A DNA stretch of 5,079 nt, from contig DEUO01000055.1 of assembly GCA_002362595.1 (NCBI GenBank), forward strand, positions 1-5,079, written 5' to 3'. A model generated the notes under the pieces. It made no database searches, was not told the DNA's origin, and worked only from the letters and a program-made list of their open reading frames with translations. Each line of letters opens with the position of its first letter. Position 1 is the stretch's first letter. The position numbers and the translations under genes were made by a program. Below are positions 1 to 5,079 of the stretch, in pieces. This DNA is from Caryophanales bacterium UBA3260 (GTDB taxonomy: Bacteria > Bacillota_I > Bacilli_A > RF39 > UBA660).

Positions 1-1843
1 CATTTATTTTATTAAAATATGTATTATCTTCTTCAATATCTACTGGTATTGTAGCTACTATTTCATTATTTACTTGATATGATACTGTTTTGTCATTGTT
101 ATTGTAATCAATAGTTATACCATTTATAGATGTTTGATAATCAAGAGGTTTTTCTATTTCTACACCAGTTTCATAATTATAATAGATGTTACTATTAATA
201 TTTATTACAAGAGTGTTTTCGTTTAATAGTTTGATTTCTGGATAGCTATTATAGTCATATTCACTTAAGTTTATTTTATATAATGGTTTGATATTAGAAT
301 CATAAATTGTATATTCTTTTTTATCGGTATTATAAGAGTATACTAATGAGGTACATTCTGATGCGTTAAACACGTTATCAGAAATTGTTTCATATGTACC
401 ATTTTTATTTATGATATATGTTTCATGTTTAGAATATTTATGTCCTAATTCTTCACCATTATTTATTGTTAATATATATTTATTGTTTTTCTTAATAGAT
501 TTAAATGTATTTATTTCATCGTCTTTTACATTATATTTATATGATGTTAGGTCGTTTGTTGTTTGATAATCGAAGATGAAATCTGTTACTAGTTTATAGT
601 CTTCATCCATTATAGCTAGTTTGTTGTTTTTACTTACTACATAGTAATCTTTATGATCTTCTATAAAGTCATATTGGAAATCTACTATTCTTTTTAGTTT
701 GCTTGATATAATACCTGATTTATTATTTTTTATTGCAATATAGTTTATACCTGATGTATATAGTCTTTCATATTGAGGAGATATTATTTCTTTACCTTCT
801 TTTATACTATATAAACCATAATTCTTTTTGTTATTATTAACTTTATACATAATAATATAATCAGAATCGTACGTTAAAATGTTTTCATTACTTGTGTTTT
901 CACCTTCTAAGTAAGTATCTTTTAAAGTATGTTCTTTAGTATCTAATGAAATTATTTTAGTTTCTGTTACTCTATTCATTTCTGAATCATATGTATTTAA
1001 TAAGCCTGAGAATCCTAATAGCTTTTCATCAGATGTTTCGTCTTTATAAATAATTGGTTTCCATGTTACGTTGCTTTCAGAGATAGTATTTATTTTGTTA
1101 AATTCTTTGTCTTCTAGCTTGTAAAGCTCAATGATGTTTTCATATGACATGCCACTTACTTTGTAAGCATATAGTTCGTTATCTAAGCCTTCATAGATAT
1201 AATCAAAGCTTTCGCGTCCTTCAAAAAGAACATCACCTTTTAAATCCATTACTTTATAGATATACTCTTTATCACGTTCGATAAGATATTTTTCACTGAT
1301 AAGATCTAAATAGTCTTCTTTATTTACTAAAGAATACTTAATAGTTTTATATTCAGCAACTTTTTTCTCTTCTTTTTCATAAGCTTGATCACGTTTTGGT
1401 TCAGGATTATAAAAGTGAGTATACCAATACCAAACACCAAAGGCGATAAGACCAATACTTATTACAAGGATTAAAAATGCGCGGATTTCTTTTAATATTT
1501 CACTACGGCGTTGCTTTTTTAAAGCTTTTTTTATTTCTTTTTCTTCTTTTGCTTGAAGTTCTGCAGATGCAAAAACTGTTGTTTTTTCTAATTCTGCTAT
1601 TTCACTTTCTTTTTTCTTACTTACTTTTTTGGGTTTATTTTCTTTTTTTTCGTTTTTGACTATTTCAATTGTTTTTCCTTTTTTGATAGGTGGTTTTTCT
1701 TCAACTTTTTTCTCATCTATCTTTTTTGTTACAGAAGTAGTTTTTTTATCCTTATTTTCTACTTCTTTTGTGGTTGCTATTTTCTTTTCTTTTAATTCTT
1801 TTTTTGGTTTATTTTCATTATTTGATTTTTTAGTAGTAGCCAC
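1..1843 (-). CDS. Single-pass membrane protein with Lys/Glu-rich N-terminal tail and WG-like beta repeats (3' end missing)
   Basis: An open frame of 614 codons runs from a GTG at 1841-1843 to the left edge with no stop, so the C-terminus is missing. The GTG start is chosen because AGAGGTG (1850-1856) lies 6 nt upstream and a promoter lies just beyond; no ATG fits. Residues 1-118 are highly charged and probably disordered, with the motif ENKPKK occurring twice (68-73 and 10-15). A basic stretch (KKQRRSEILKEIR, 109-121) precedes one hydrophobic helix at about 122-141, which predicts a cytoplasmic N-terminus and an outside C-terminus. The outer part is rich in Tyr, Asn, Ile and Lys. Residues 342-427 contain three units resembling WG/KWG repeats (YGLYS..EGKEIISPQYE; SGIIS..LKRIVDFQYD; LAIMD.DYKLVTDF), with looser units near 196-219 and 511-531. 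Such repeats are thought to fold as beta-propeller-like structures, often of unknown ligand. The function is unknown; a cell-surface binding or envelope role is inference. The coding region is certain, the domain call moderate. Confidence 0.85.
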   Translation of the reverse strand, partial: MATTKKSNNENKPKKELKEKKIATTKEVENKDKKTTSVTKKIDEKKVEEKPPIKKGKTIEIVKNEKKENKPKKVSKKKESEIAELEKTTVFASAELQAKEEKEIKKALKKQRRSEILKEIRAFLILVISIGLIAFGVWYWYTHFYNPEPKRDQAYEKEEKKVAEYKTIKYSLVNKEDYLDLISEKYLIERDKEYIYKVMDLKGDVLFEGRESFDYIYEGLDNELYAYKVSGMSYENIIELYKLEDKEFNKINTISESNVTWKPIIYKDETSDEKLLGFSGLLNTYDSEMNRVTETKIISLDTKEHTLKDTYLEGENTSNENILTYDSDYIIMYKVNNNKKNYGLYSIKEGKEIISPQYERLYTSGINYIAIKNNKSGIISSKLKRIVDFQYDFIEDHKDYYVVSKNNKLAIMDEDYKLVTDFIFDYQTTNDLTSYKYNVKDDEINTFKSIKKNNKYILTINNGEELGHKYSKHETYIINKNGTYETISDNVFNASECTSLVYSYNTDKKEYTIYDSNIKPLYKINLSEYDYNSYPEIKLLNENTLVININSNIYYNYETGVEIEKPLDYQTSINGITIDYNNNDKTVSYQVNNEIVATIPVDIEEDNTYFNKIN

Positions 1844-1849
1844 ACTATT

Positions 1850-1856
1850 CACCTCT
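1850..1856 (-). promoter_or_regulatory. Ribosome binding site that sets the GTG start of the WG-like membrane protein
   Basis: AGAGGTG on the minus strand ends 6 nt before GTG at 1843-1841. Its own final GTG is also in frame, but it would lack an upstream Shine-Dalgarno sequence, so the downstream GTG is preferred. Confidence 0.7.
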
Positions 1857-1870
1857 AATTCTATAATATG

Positions 1871-1899
1871 ATTATATCACTATCATAATAAAAGATAAA
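1871..1899 (-). promoter_or_regulatory. Promoter of the WG-like membrane protein gene (extended -10)
   Basis: The minus strand reads TGATATAAT (1879-1871): a perfect TATAAT preceded by the TGn extension. A weak -35, TTTATC (1899-1894), sits 17 bp upstream. Transcription would start near 1864, giving a leader of about 20 nt before the GTG start. The short inverted repeat TATGAT-N9-ATCATA (1867-1887) overlaps the -10 and could be an operator, though A+T-rich DNA produces such dyads easily. Confidence 0.65.
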
Positions 1900-1910
1900 T
1901 TAAAAGTTTT

Positions 1911-1939
1911 AAAAATTAAAAAAGAAGATTTAATCTTCT
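1911..1939 (-). terminator. Probable intrinsic terminator of the xseA-xseB operon
   Basis: The minus strand forms a 7-bp stem, AGAAGAT (1939-1933) with ATCTTCT (1929-1923), around the 3-nt loop TAA, which is the xseB stop codon itself (1932-1930). Transcription then reads into a T-run (1922-1918) and a second T-run (1915-1911). The stem has only two G-C pairs, so it may be inefficient, but its position between xseB and the next promoter supports the call. Confidence 0.55.
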
Positions 1940-2157
1940 ATTTCAAAGTTTTCTAGTTCACCATTTTCCTTTAATATTTGGTTTACTTTTTCTGTAGCGT
2001 TATTTAATTTATCGTTACATTCTTTAGCTAGTTGCATGGCATCACTATATTTAGCGATAGCTTTATCTAAATCAACATTACCTGATTCTAGTTCTTTAAC
2101 AATATTTTCTAATTCTACTAGATTTTCTTCAAAACTTTTTTCTACTGTTTTTGCCAT
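1930..2157 (-). CDS. xseB: Exodeoxyribonuclease VII small subunit
   Basis: The 75-residue product matches the XseB family in size and in its conserved helical pattern: SFEENLVELENIVKELESG near the N-terminus, then LDKAIAKYSDAMQLAKECNDKL and a final helix with A.EKVNQIL. XseB proteins are short helical hairpins that bind, several per XseA chain, along the long C-terminal helices of the large subunit to form exonuclease VII. That cytoplasmic enzyme degrades single-stranded DNA from both ends to oligonucleotides without needing a metal ion. The ATG at 2157 is preceded by AAGGAGAG with 7 nt spacing. The gene follows xseA after 13 nt, so the two are co-transcribed and probably translationally coupled. 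The acidic tail (ELENFEIED) leads into a stop codon that forms the loop of the terminator hairpin. The identification is firm from sequence and from its partner next door. Confidence 0.95.
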   Translation of the reverse strand: MAKTVEKSFEENLVELENIVKELESGNVDLDKAIAKYSDAMQLAKECNDKLNNATEKVNQILKENGELENFEIED

Positions 2158-2164
2158 TATTACA

Positions 2165-2172
2165 CTCTCCTT
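2165..2172 (-). promoter_or_regulatory. xseB ribosome binding site overlapping the xseA stop codon
   Basis: AAGGAGAG on the minus strand shares its first bases with the TAA stop of xseA (2173-2171) and lies 7 nt before the xseB ATG. A ribosome ending xseA sits on the xseB initiation site, an arrangement that favours coupled synthesis of the two ExoVII subunits. Confidence 0.8.
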
Positions 2173-3502
2173 AATTTTCTATTTCTTTTACTATTGCAGT
2201 AATACTGCCTTCATGCATTTTTATATTTATAATATCTTTTGGTAAAATATCTTTTGTTGTTTTTATTACTTTATCATCTTTTGTTACAAGGCTGTATCCT
2301 TTATTTAAGATATTGAGCGGATTAAGTAGTTCTAATTTCTCAATAGTTAAAATATAACGATGATGATTATCACTTATTTTGTTAGTAATAATTTTCTTTA
2401 ATAGTTCTTGATATGTATTTAGTTTTTCTTTTTTTATTTCATATGGTGCTAAAGGATTTTTTAGAACATATGAGTTTTTTATGTTATTTAAACGAATTTT
2501 ATTTTCATTTATTGTATTTAGTATATAAGTATTTAATCGATCTATATAGCCATCTAGTTTTTGTTCTTTTACTTCATATAATGCTAGTGGGTTTTTTAAG
2601 ATATATGAATCTTTTATACTATTTAATCTCTTAGTATTATAATTTATGATATTTTTTACGTTTTCATTTAAACGAATTTTGTATTGATTAATTAATGTTT
2701 TTAAATCGACTAAGTTAGGAACAGCCATTTCAGCAGCTCCAGTTGGGGTTGGAGCGCGAAGATCAGCGACAAAGTCGGCAATTGTAAAGTCGATTTCGTG
2801 ACCTACAGCAGAAATTACTGGTATTTTGGAATTGTAAATTGCACGTGCAACTATTTCTTCGTTAAAGGCCCATAGGTCTTCTATAGAACCACCACCACGA
2901 CCACATATTATAACATCTAAATCAAATTCTTGAGCTTTATTAAGCTGTTCTACTACACTATATTTTGCTGTTTCTCCTTGTACTAAAGCGGGAAAAAGAA
3001 TTGTTTCGCAGATAGGATATCGTCTTTTTATTGTGCTTAAGATATCTCTTATTGCGGCTCCAGTTGGAGCAGTTATAATACCAACTTTCTTAGGAAATTT
3101 AGGAATTGGTCTTTTATGAGCTTGATCAAATAAGCCCTCAGCTTCTAATTTTTTCTTTAATTTTTCATATTCTAAGTAAAGATTGCCTATACCATCTAAA
3201 TCCATTTGTTCTACATATATTTGATAGCCACCAGTTGCTTCATAGACAGTTACACGACCACATACTAAAACTTTCATTCCATCTTCTGGTTCAAAATTAA
3301 TATTTTTGGCTTGGGTAGCAAACATGACAGCAGCTATACGACTATTTTCATCTTTTAAAGTAAAATAGAAATGTCCTCTACTATGATGTTTGAAGTTACT
3401 TATTTCACCTTTTATATAAACTCTATTTAATTCTGGTTTACTATCAAACATATTTTTAATTGCTCTATTAAGAGCTGTTATACTGTAATATTTTATATCC
3501 AT
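2171..3502 (-). CDS. xseA: Exodeoxyribonuclease VII large subunit
   Basis: The 443-residue product is full length for XseA. It has an N-terminal OB-fold DNA-binding domain (about 1-105, with VYIKGEISNFK and GHFYFTLKD), a central catalytic domain (about 125-320) and a C-terminal helical region. Family hallmarks are intact: GIITAPTGAAIRDI (141-154), KRRYP, VQGETA, CGRGGGSIEDLWAFNEE (200-216), PVISAVGHEIDFTIADFVADLRAPTPTGAAE (228-258) and NPLNILNKGYS (394-404). With XseB it forms exonuclease VII, which degrades single-stranded DNA in repair and recombination. A longer in-frame start at 3550 exists, but I reject it: the promoter lies inside that stretch, GGTGA (3511-3507) precedes the ATG at 3502, and family similarity begins with MDIKYYSITALN. 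The C-terminal part holds two near-identical 28-residue units (292-319 and 337-364), discussed in the findings. The first gene of the xseA-xseB operon. Confidence 0.96.
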   Translation of the reverse strand: MDIKYYSITALNRAIKNMFDSKPELNRVYIKGEISNFKHHSRGHFYFTLKDENSRIAAVMFATQAKNINFEPEDGMKVLVCGRVTVYEATGGYQIYVEQMDLDGIGNLYLEYEKLKKKLEAEGLFDQAHKRPIPKFPKKVGIITAPTGAAIRDILSTIKRRYPICETILFPALVQGETAKYSVVEQLNKAQEFDLDVIICGRGGGSIEDLWAFNEEIVARAIYNSKIPVISAVGHEIDFTIADFVADLRAPTPTGAAEMAVPNLVDLKTLINQYKIRLNENVKNIINYNTKRLNSIKDSYILKNPLALYEVKEQKLDGYIDRLNTYILNTINENKIRLNNIKNSYVLKNPLAPYEIKKEKLNTYQELLKKIITNKISDNHHRYILTIEKLELLNPLNILNKGYSLVTKDDKVIKTTKDILPKDIINIKMHEGSITAIVKEIEN

Positions 3503-3505
3503 AAC

Positions 3506-3511
3506 ATCACC
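3506..3511 (-). promoter_or_regulatory. xseA ribosome binding site (decides the start)
   Basis: GGTGAT on the minus strand lies a few nucleotides before the ATG at 3502-3500. It is a modest Shine-Dalgarno sequence with a short spacer, and the predicted transcript starts only a few bases upstream of it. Confidence 0.55.
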
Positions 3512-3521
3512 ATTGTAAAAT

Positions 3522-3550
3522 ATTATATCAAACATTCGTTTTATATACAA
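3522..3550 (-). promoter_or_regulatory. Promoter of the xseA-xseB operon (extended -10)
   Basis: The minus strand reads TTGTAT (3550-3545), exactly 17 bp, then TATAAT (3527-3522) preceded by TGn, giving TGATATAAT. This is a good housekeeping-sigma promoter with a complete extended -10. Transcription would begin around 3513-3516, only 11-14 nt before the xseA ATG, so the leader has barely room for the ribosome binding site. Confidence 0.75.
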
Positions 3551-3560
3551 GAAAGATTTT

Positions 3561-3588
3561 AAAAAAAGATTTTTAGATGTTATCTAAA
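3561..3588 (-). terminator. Probable intrinsic terminator of the Tam41-like gene
   Basis: The minus strand has a 7-bp stem, TTTAGAT (3588-3582) with ATCTAAA (3578-3572), around a 3-nt loop. A short spacer and seven Ts (3567-3561) follow. The TAA stop of the upstream gene (3582-3580) lies inside the hairpin. With a single G-C pair the stem is weak, so partial read-through into xseA is possible. Its position just before the xseA promoter supports the call. Confidence 0.45.
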
Positions 3589-4488
3589 GTGTTTTTTTAT
3601 TTTTGAAGCAATATAAGGAATACTATTTATAATACCATTAGATTTTATTCCTTCAGTTATTTGAGCTATACTTTCTTGTTTGTTACGTTCATGTAAGAAA
3701 GAATATATTCCTATACGTAGATCATCAATGTCTCTAAAGTCAATGTTTTGTTCAGATAAATATGCAAGTAAAGATACAGGAAGATCAGTAATATGTTGTA
3801 ACAGAATCTGATGATTAATAGTTATATTTCCGTTGCTGTCTATTATAAGGAAATTTTCTTGAAGATTATAAATTTTTAATAGTTCTTTAAAATTGCCTTC
3901 GACGATGTTTTTTACTTTATGAGGATTTTCAGCAAATGACATACGAGCATCACCATAGTATGATAGACCACATAATATATTATATAAAGAGTAAATAGTT
4001 GTTTTTTCAGCACTTAAGATAGAAGCAATAAGTAGTGCACAATGACGATTATAATTAATAGCTTTATCTATTTCTTCAGTCGTTGATACTTTTAATATTG
4101 GCTTTTGAAAACGACCTGCAACAAAAATATTTTCCCATGTTTCTAAACTTCTAATAAAGTCTTCGACTTCAATAACACCATATTTAAATGTTCTATTAGC
4201 TTCTTTAATATTACTTAGATAAGTTATTCTATTTCTTCCTTTTAATCTTGTATTACTTGAATAGTTTAGATGAAGACGACCAATTAGGGAATAATCACTA
4301 GGATTGATATACATATTTTTTTGATGCCAAATCTTTAAGTCTTCGACAACAAAGATTATATCTATAGCTGGAGATTCGCAGTTTCCATTAACATTAGCTT
4401 GTTTAAAAACAGCAGAGCCGTAGCCGAAAGTTCCGATAGATAGAGGGCGAAGTTTAGAAAATTTAGATATTTCTTCTCTAGTATTCAT
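3580..4488 (-). CDS. tam41: Tam41/MMP37-type CDP-diacylglycerol synthase (phosphatidate cytidylyltransferase)
   Basis: The 302-residue protein carries the hallmarks of the Tam41 (MMP37) family. It has GYGSAVFKQ (22-30) and an Asp in AIDIIFVVED (43), which form the nucleotidyltransferase G-S...D site; then WHQKN (54-58), NPSDYS (62-67), KYGV (102-105), W118, VAGRFQKP (123-130), LSYYGDARM (175-183) and AENPHKVKNIV (186-196). Known Tam41 enzymes join CTP and phosphatidic acid to give CDP-diacylglycerol and pyrophosphate, the precursor of phosphatidylglycerol and cardiolipin, as peripheral membrane proteins. The basic C-terminal segment (about 285-302, ending SKIKKHFR) could be the membrane-contacting helix. 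There is no transmembrane segment, unlike the unrelated bacterial CdsA. The start has GGGGGAG (4500-4494) 5 nt upstream. The family usually has HYS where this protein has DYS (65-67), as I recall it. The gene has its own promoter and terminator. Family assignment is strong; activity is inferred from the intact motifs. Confidence 0.88.
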   Translation of the reverse strand: MNTREEISKFSKLRPLSIGTFGYGSAVFKQANVNGNCESPAIDIIFVVEDLKIWHQKNMYINPSDYSLIGRLHLNYSSNTRLKGRNRITYLSNIKEANRTFKYGVIEVEDFIRSLETWENIFVAGRFQKPILKVSTTEEIDKAINYNRHCALLIASILSAEKTTIYSLYNILCGLSYYGDARMSFAENPHKVKNIVEGNFKELLKIYNLQENFLIIDSNGNITINHQILLQHITDLPVSLLAYLSEQNIDFRDIDDLRIGIYSFLHERNKQESIAQITEGIKSNGIINSIPYIASKIKKHFR

Positions 4489-4493
4489 AATTT

Positions 4494-4500
4494 CTCCCCC
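4494..4500 (-). promoter_or_regulatory. Strong ribosome binding site of the Tam41-like gene
   Basis: GGGGGAG on the minus strand, within AAGGGGGAG, ends 5 nt before the ATG at 4488. It fixes the start and is the G-richest stretch in the surrounding A+T-rich DNA, suggesting efficient translation. Confidence 0.8.
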
Positions 4501-4513
4501 TTTAAATATATGT

Positions 4514-4542
4514 ATTATAACACGGATAGTAATAATTAGTTA
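4514..4542 (-). promoter_or_regulatory. Promoter of the Tam41-like gene (extended -10)
   Basis: TGTTATAAT on the minus strand (4522-4514) is a perfect TATAAT with the TGn extension. The -35 position 17 bp upstream (TAACTA, 4542-4537) is poor, so the element would rely on the extended -10. Its spacing gives a leader of about 19 nt with the GGGGGAG site inside. The -35 region overlaps the end of the preceding 38-codon ORF. No clear terminator separates that ORF from this promoter, so read-through from the upstream unit is also possible. Confidence 0.6.
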
Positions 4543-4652
4543 TTTTTTATGTTATATAATGGTAAAAGATAAGTCTTTGTTTTAGGTATTTTGTTAGAAT
4601 ATACTTGTAATTTAATAAATAATTTTTTAAAGTTTAGGATTTCCATATTCAT
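4536..4652 (-). CDS. Hypothetical 38-residue small protein downstream of the alarmone synthetase
   Basis: The ATG at 4652-4650 opens a 38-codon frame ending in TAA at 4538-4536. AAGGTGA (4665-4659) lies 6 nt upstream, inside the last codons of the alarmone synthetase gene, and the ATG follows that gene's stop after only 2 nt, so translation would be coupled. The product starts MNMEILNFKKLFIKLQ and ends LPLYNIKNN. It is basic, with Lys spread along the length, and has no clear transmembrane helix or known motif. I do not recognise it. It could be a real small protein, the remnant of a longer gene, or chance in A+T-rich DNA; the ribosome binding site and spacing favour a translated ORF. Confidence 0.45.
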   Translation of the reverse strand: MNMEILNFKKLFIKLQVYSNKIPKTKTYLLPLYNIKNN

Positions 4653-4654
4653 TA

Positions 4655-5079
4655 TTAATCACCTTCTATTAATTTTATGTTATTTTCGATATTTAATAAT
4701 TTATTCATTTCATCATCAATATTATTTAATTCTTCACTTATAGAAAATAGTTTTTTTCTTATATCGTCACTACAATATTCGTTTTTATATCTTAGCTTAT
4801 GGTCTAGACTAGCCCATAAGTCTTGAGCCATAGTTCTTATTTGAATCTCAGCTTTTACTAGTTCTTCTCCGTTTATAAGTTCTACTGGTACTTCAACAAT
4901 TAGATGATAACTACGATATCCTGATATTTTAGGATTATCTAGAAAGTTTTTTTCTTTTATTATAGTTATAGTTTTACTATTTCTAATAATATCTATTAGT
5001 TCATATATATCTTCTTTAAAGGCACATACGATACGTACTCCTACGATATCATTAATATATTTTTCAATATTTTCTAAAG
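4655..5079 (-). CDS. Small alarmone synthetase, RelA/SpoT superfamily, RelQ-like (5' end missing)
   Basis: An open frame enters from the right edge (first complete codon 5077-5075) and ends at TAA 4657-4655, giving 140 residues of the C-terminal part. It shows the (p)ppGpp synthetase domain without hydrolase or regulatory domains: DIVGVRIVC (fragment residues 10-18), NPKISGYRSYHLIVEVPVEL (48-67), EIQIRT (77-82) and WASLDHKLRYK (88-98), followed by a helical tail ending NIKLIEGD. The enzyme class transfers pyrophosphate from ATP to GDP or GTP to make the stringent-response alarmone. The Asp of DIVGVR and the Glu of EIQIRT are the expected catalytic pair; their 67-residue spacing equals that of D72 and E139 in Bacillus RelQ (from memory), so roughly 60 N-terminal residues are missing. 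The C-terminus stops shortly after the domain, typical of stand-alone synthetases, which can form tetramers. RelP-type cannot be wholly excluded. A 38-codon ORF follows 2 nt downstream. Confidence 0.92.
   Translation of the reverse strand, partial: LENIEKYINDIVGVRIVCAFKEDIYELIDIIRNSKTITIIKEKNFLDNPKISGYRSYHLIVEVPVELINGEELVKAEIQIRTMAQDLWASLDHKLRYKNEYCSDDIRKKLFSISEELNNIDDEMNKLLNIENNIKLIEGD

Noticed and set aside
292..1100. Local difference in codon use between the membrane-proximal and distal parts of the WG-like protein
   Set aside because: The distal part uses more ATA, AAA and AAT, but this follows from its Ile-, Lys- and Asn-rich composition; I could not show a break that would indicate fusion or transfer.
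1477..1871. Two plus-strand frames rich in Phe and Leu that look like membrane peptides
   Set aside because: They are the antisense of the Lys/Glu-rich tail of the minus-strand membrane protein, where AAA/GAA codons read as TTT/TTC. They have no ribosome binding site or family features.
2036..3300. Plus-strand frames opposite xseA and xseB (2036-2245, 2413-2634, 3106-3300)
   Set aside because: They lie opposite fully conserved ExoVII genes and show no ribosome sites or recognisable protein features.
3503..3550. N-terminal extension of XseA by 16 residues
   Set aside because: It contains the predicted -35 and -10, lacks a ribosome site, and does not resemble the XseA N-terminus.
3580..4488. 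Tam41-like protein as an antibiotic nucleotidyltransferase or toxin-antitoxin nucleotidyltransferase
   Set aside because: The G-S...D core is shared with these groups, but the downstream KYGV, AGRFQKP, SYYGDARM and ENPHKVKNIV motifs are specific to Tam41, and the length and lack of a partner toxin or antitoxin fit Tam41.
4525..4548. A+T-only dyad AATAA-CTAA-TTATT near the end of the 38-codon ORF as a terminator
   Set aside because: The stem has no G-C pair and no T-run follows it on the minus strand, so it is unlikely to terminate transcription.
1..5079. Mycoplasma-type code with TGA as tryptophan
   Set aside because: Tryptophan positions I checked in conserved genes (for example W211 of XseA and the WYW of the membrane helix) use TGG, and no reading frame needs TGA read through.

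Overview
The window is strongly A+T-rich, and every gene I can support lies on the minus strand. TGG encodes tryptophan and no in-frame TGA is needed, so the standard bacterial code applies. Strong AAGGAG/GGGGGAG-type ribosome binding sites, TGnTATAAT promoters and the protein set point to a low-G+C Gram-positive bacterium, most likely an uncultured, host-associated lineage of Bacilli/Firmicutes. I cannot place it more precisely from the sequence.

Read in the direction of transcription (high to low coordinates), the layout is as follows. (1) The 3' part of a small alarmone synthetase gene of the RelA/SpoT superfamily, RelQ-like ((p)ppGpp synthesis), ends at 4655; its start lies outside the window. 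(2) A 38-codon ORF with a good ribosome binding site follows after 2 nt (4652-4536); its product is unknown. (3) A promoter leads into a complete 302-residue homologue of Tam41/MMP37, the CDP-diacylglycerol synthase best known from mitochondria (4488-3580). It ends in a hairpin plus T-run that includes its own stop codon. (4) A second promoter drives a two-gene operon, xseA-xseB, encoding the large and small subunits of exodeoxyribonuclease VII (3502-1930). It also ends in a stop-codon-containing hairpin. (5) A third promoter drives a large single-pass membrane protein (GTG start at 1843). It has a Lys/Glu-rich cytoplasmic tail, one transmembrane helix and an outer domain with WG-like beta repeats, and runs off the left edge after 614 codons.

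The genes do not form one pathway. ExoVII is housekeeping DNA metabolism. The alarmone synthetase and the Tam41-type lipid enzyme are neighbours, and both are nucleotide-using transferases, but a functional link is only inference. The most unusual element is the bacterial Tam41-type CDP-DAG synthase, because bacteria usually make CDP-DAG with the unrelated integral-membrane CdsA. Spacing is very tight, with no gene-free stretch above about 90 bases. I saw no rRNA, tRNA, CRISPR array, insertion sequence or phage feature.
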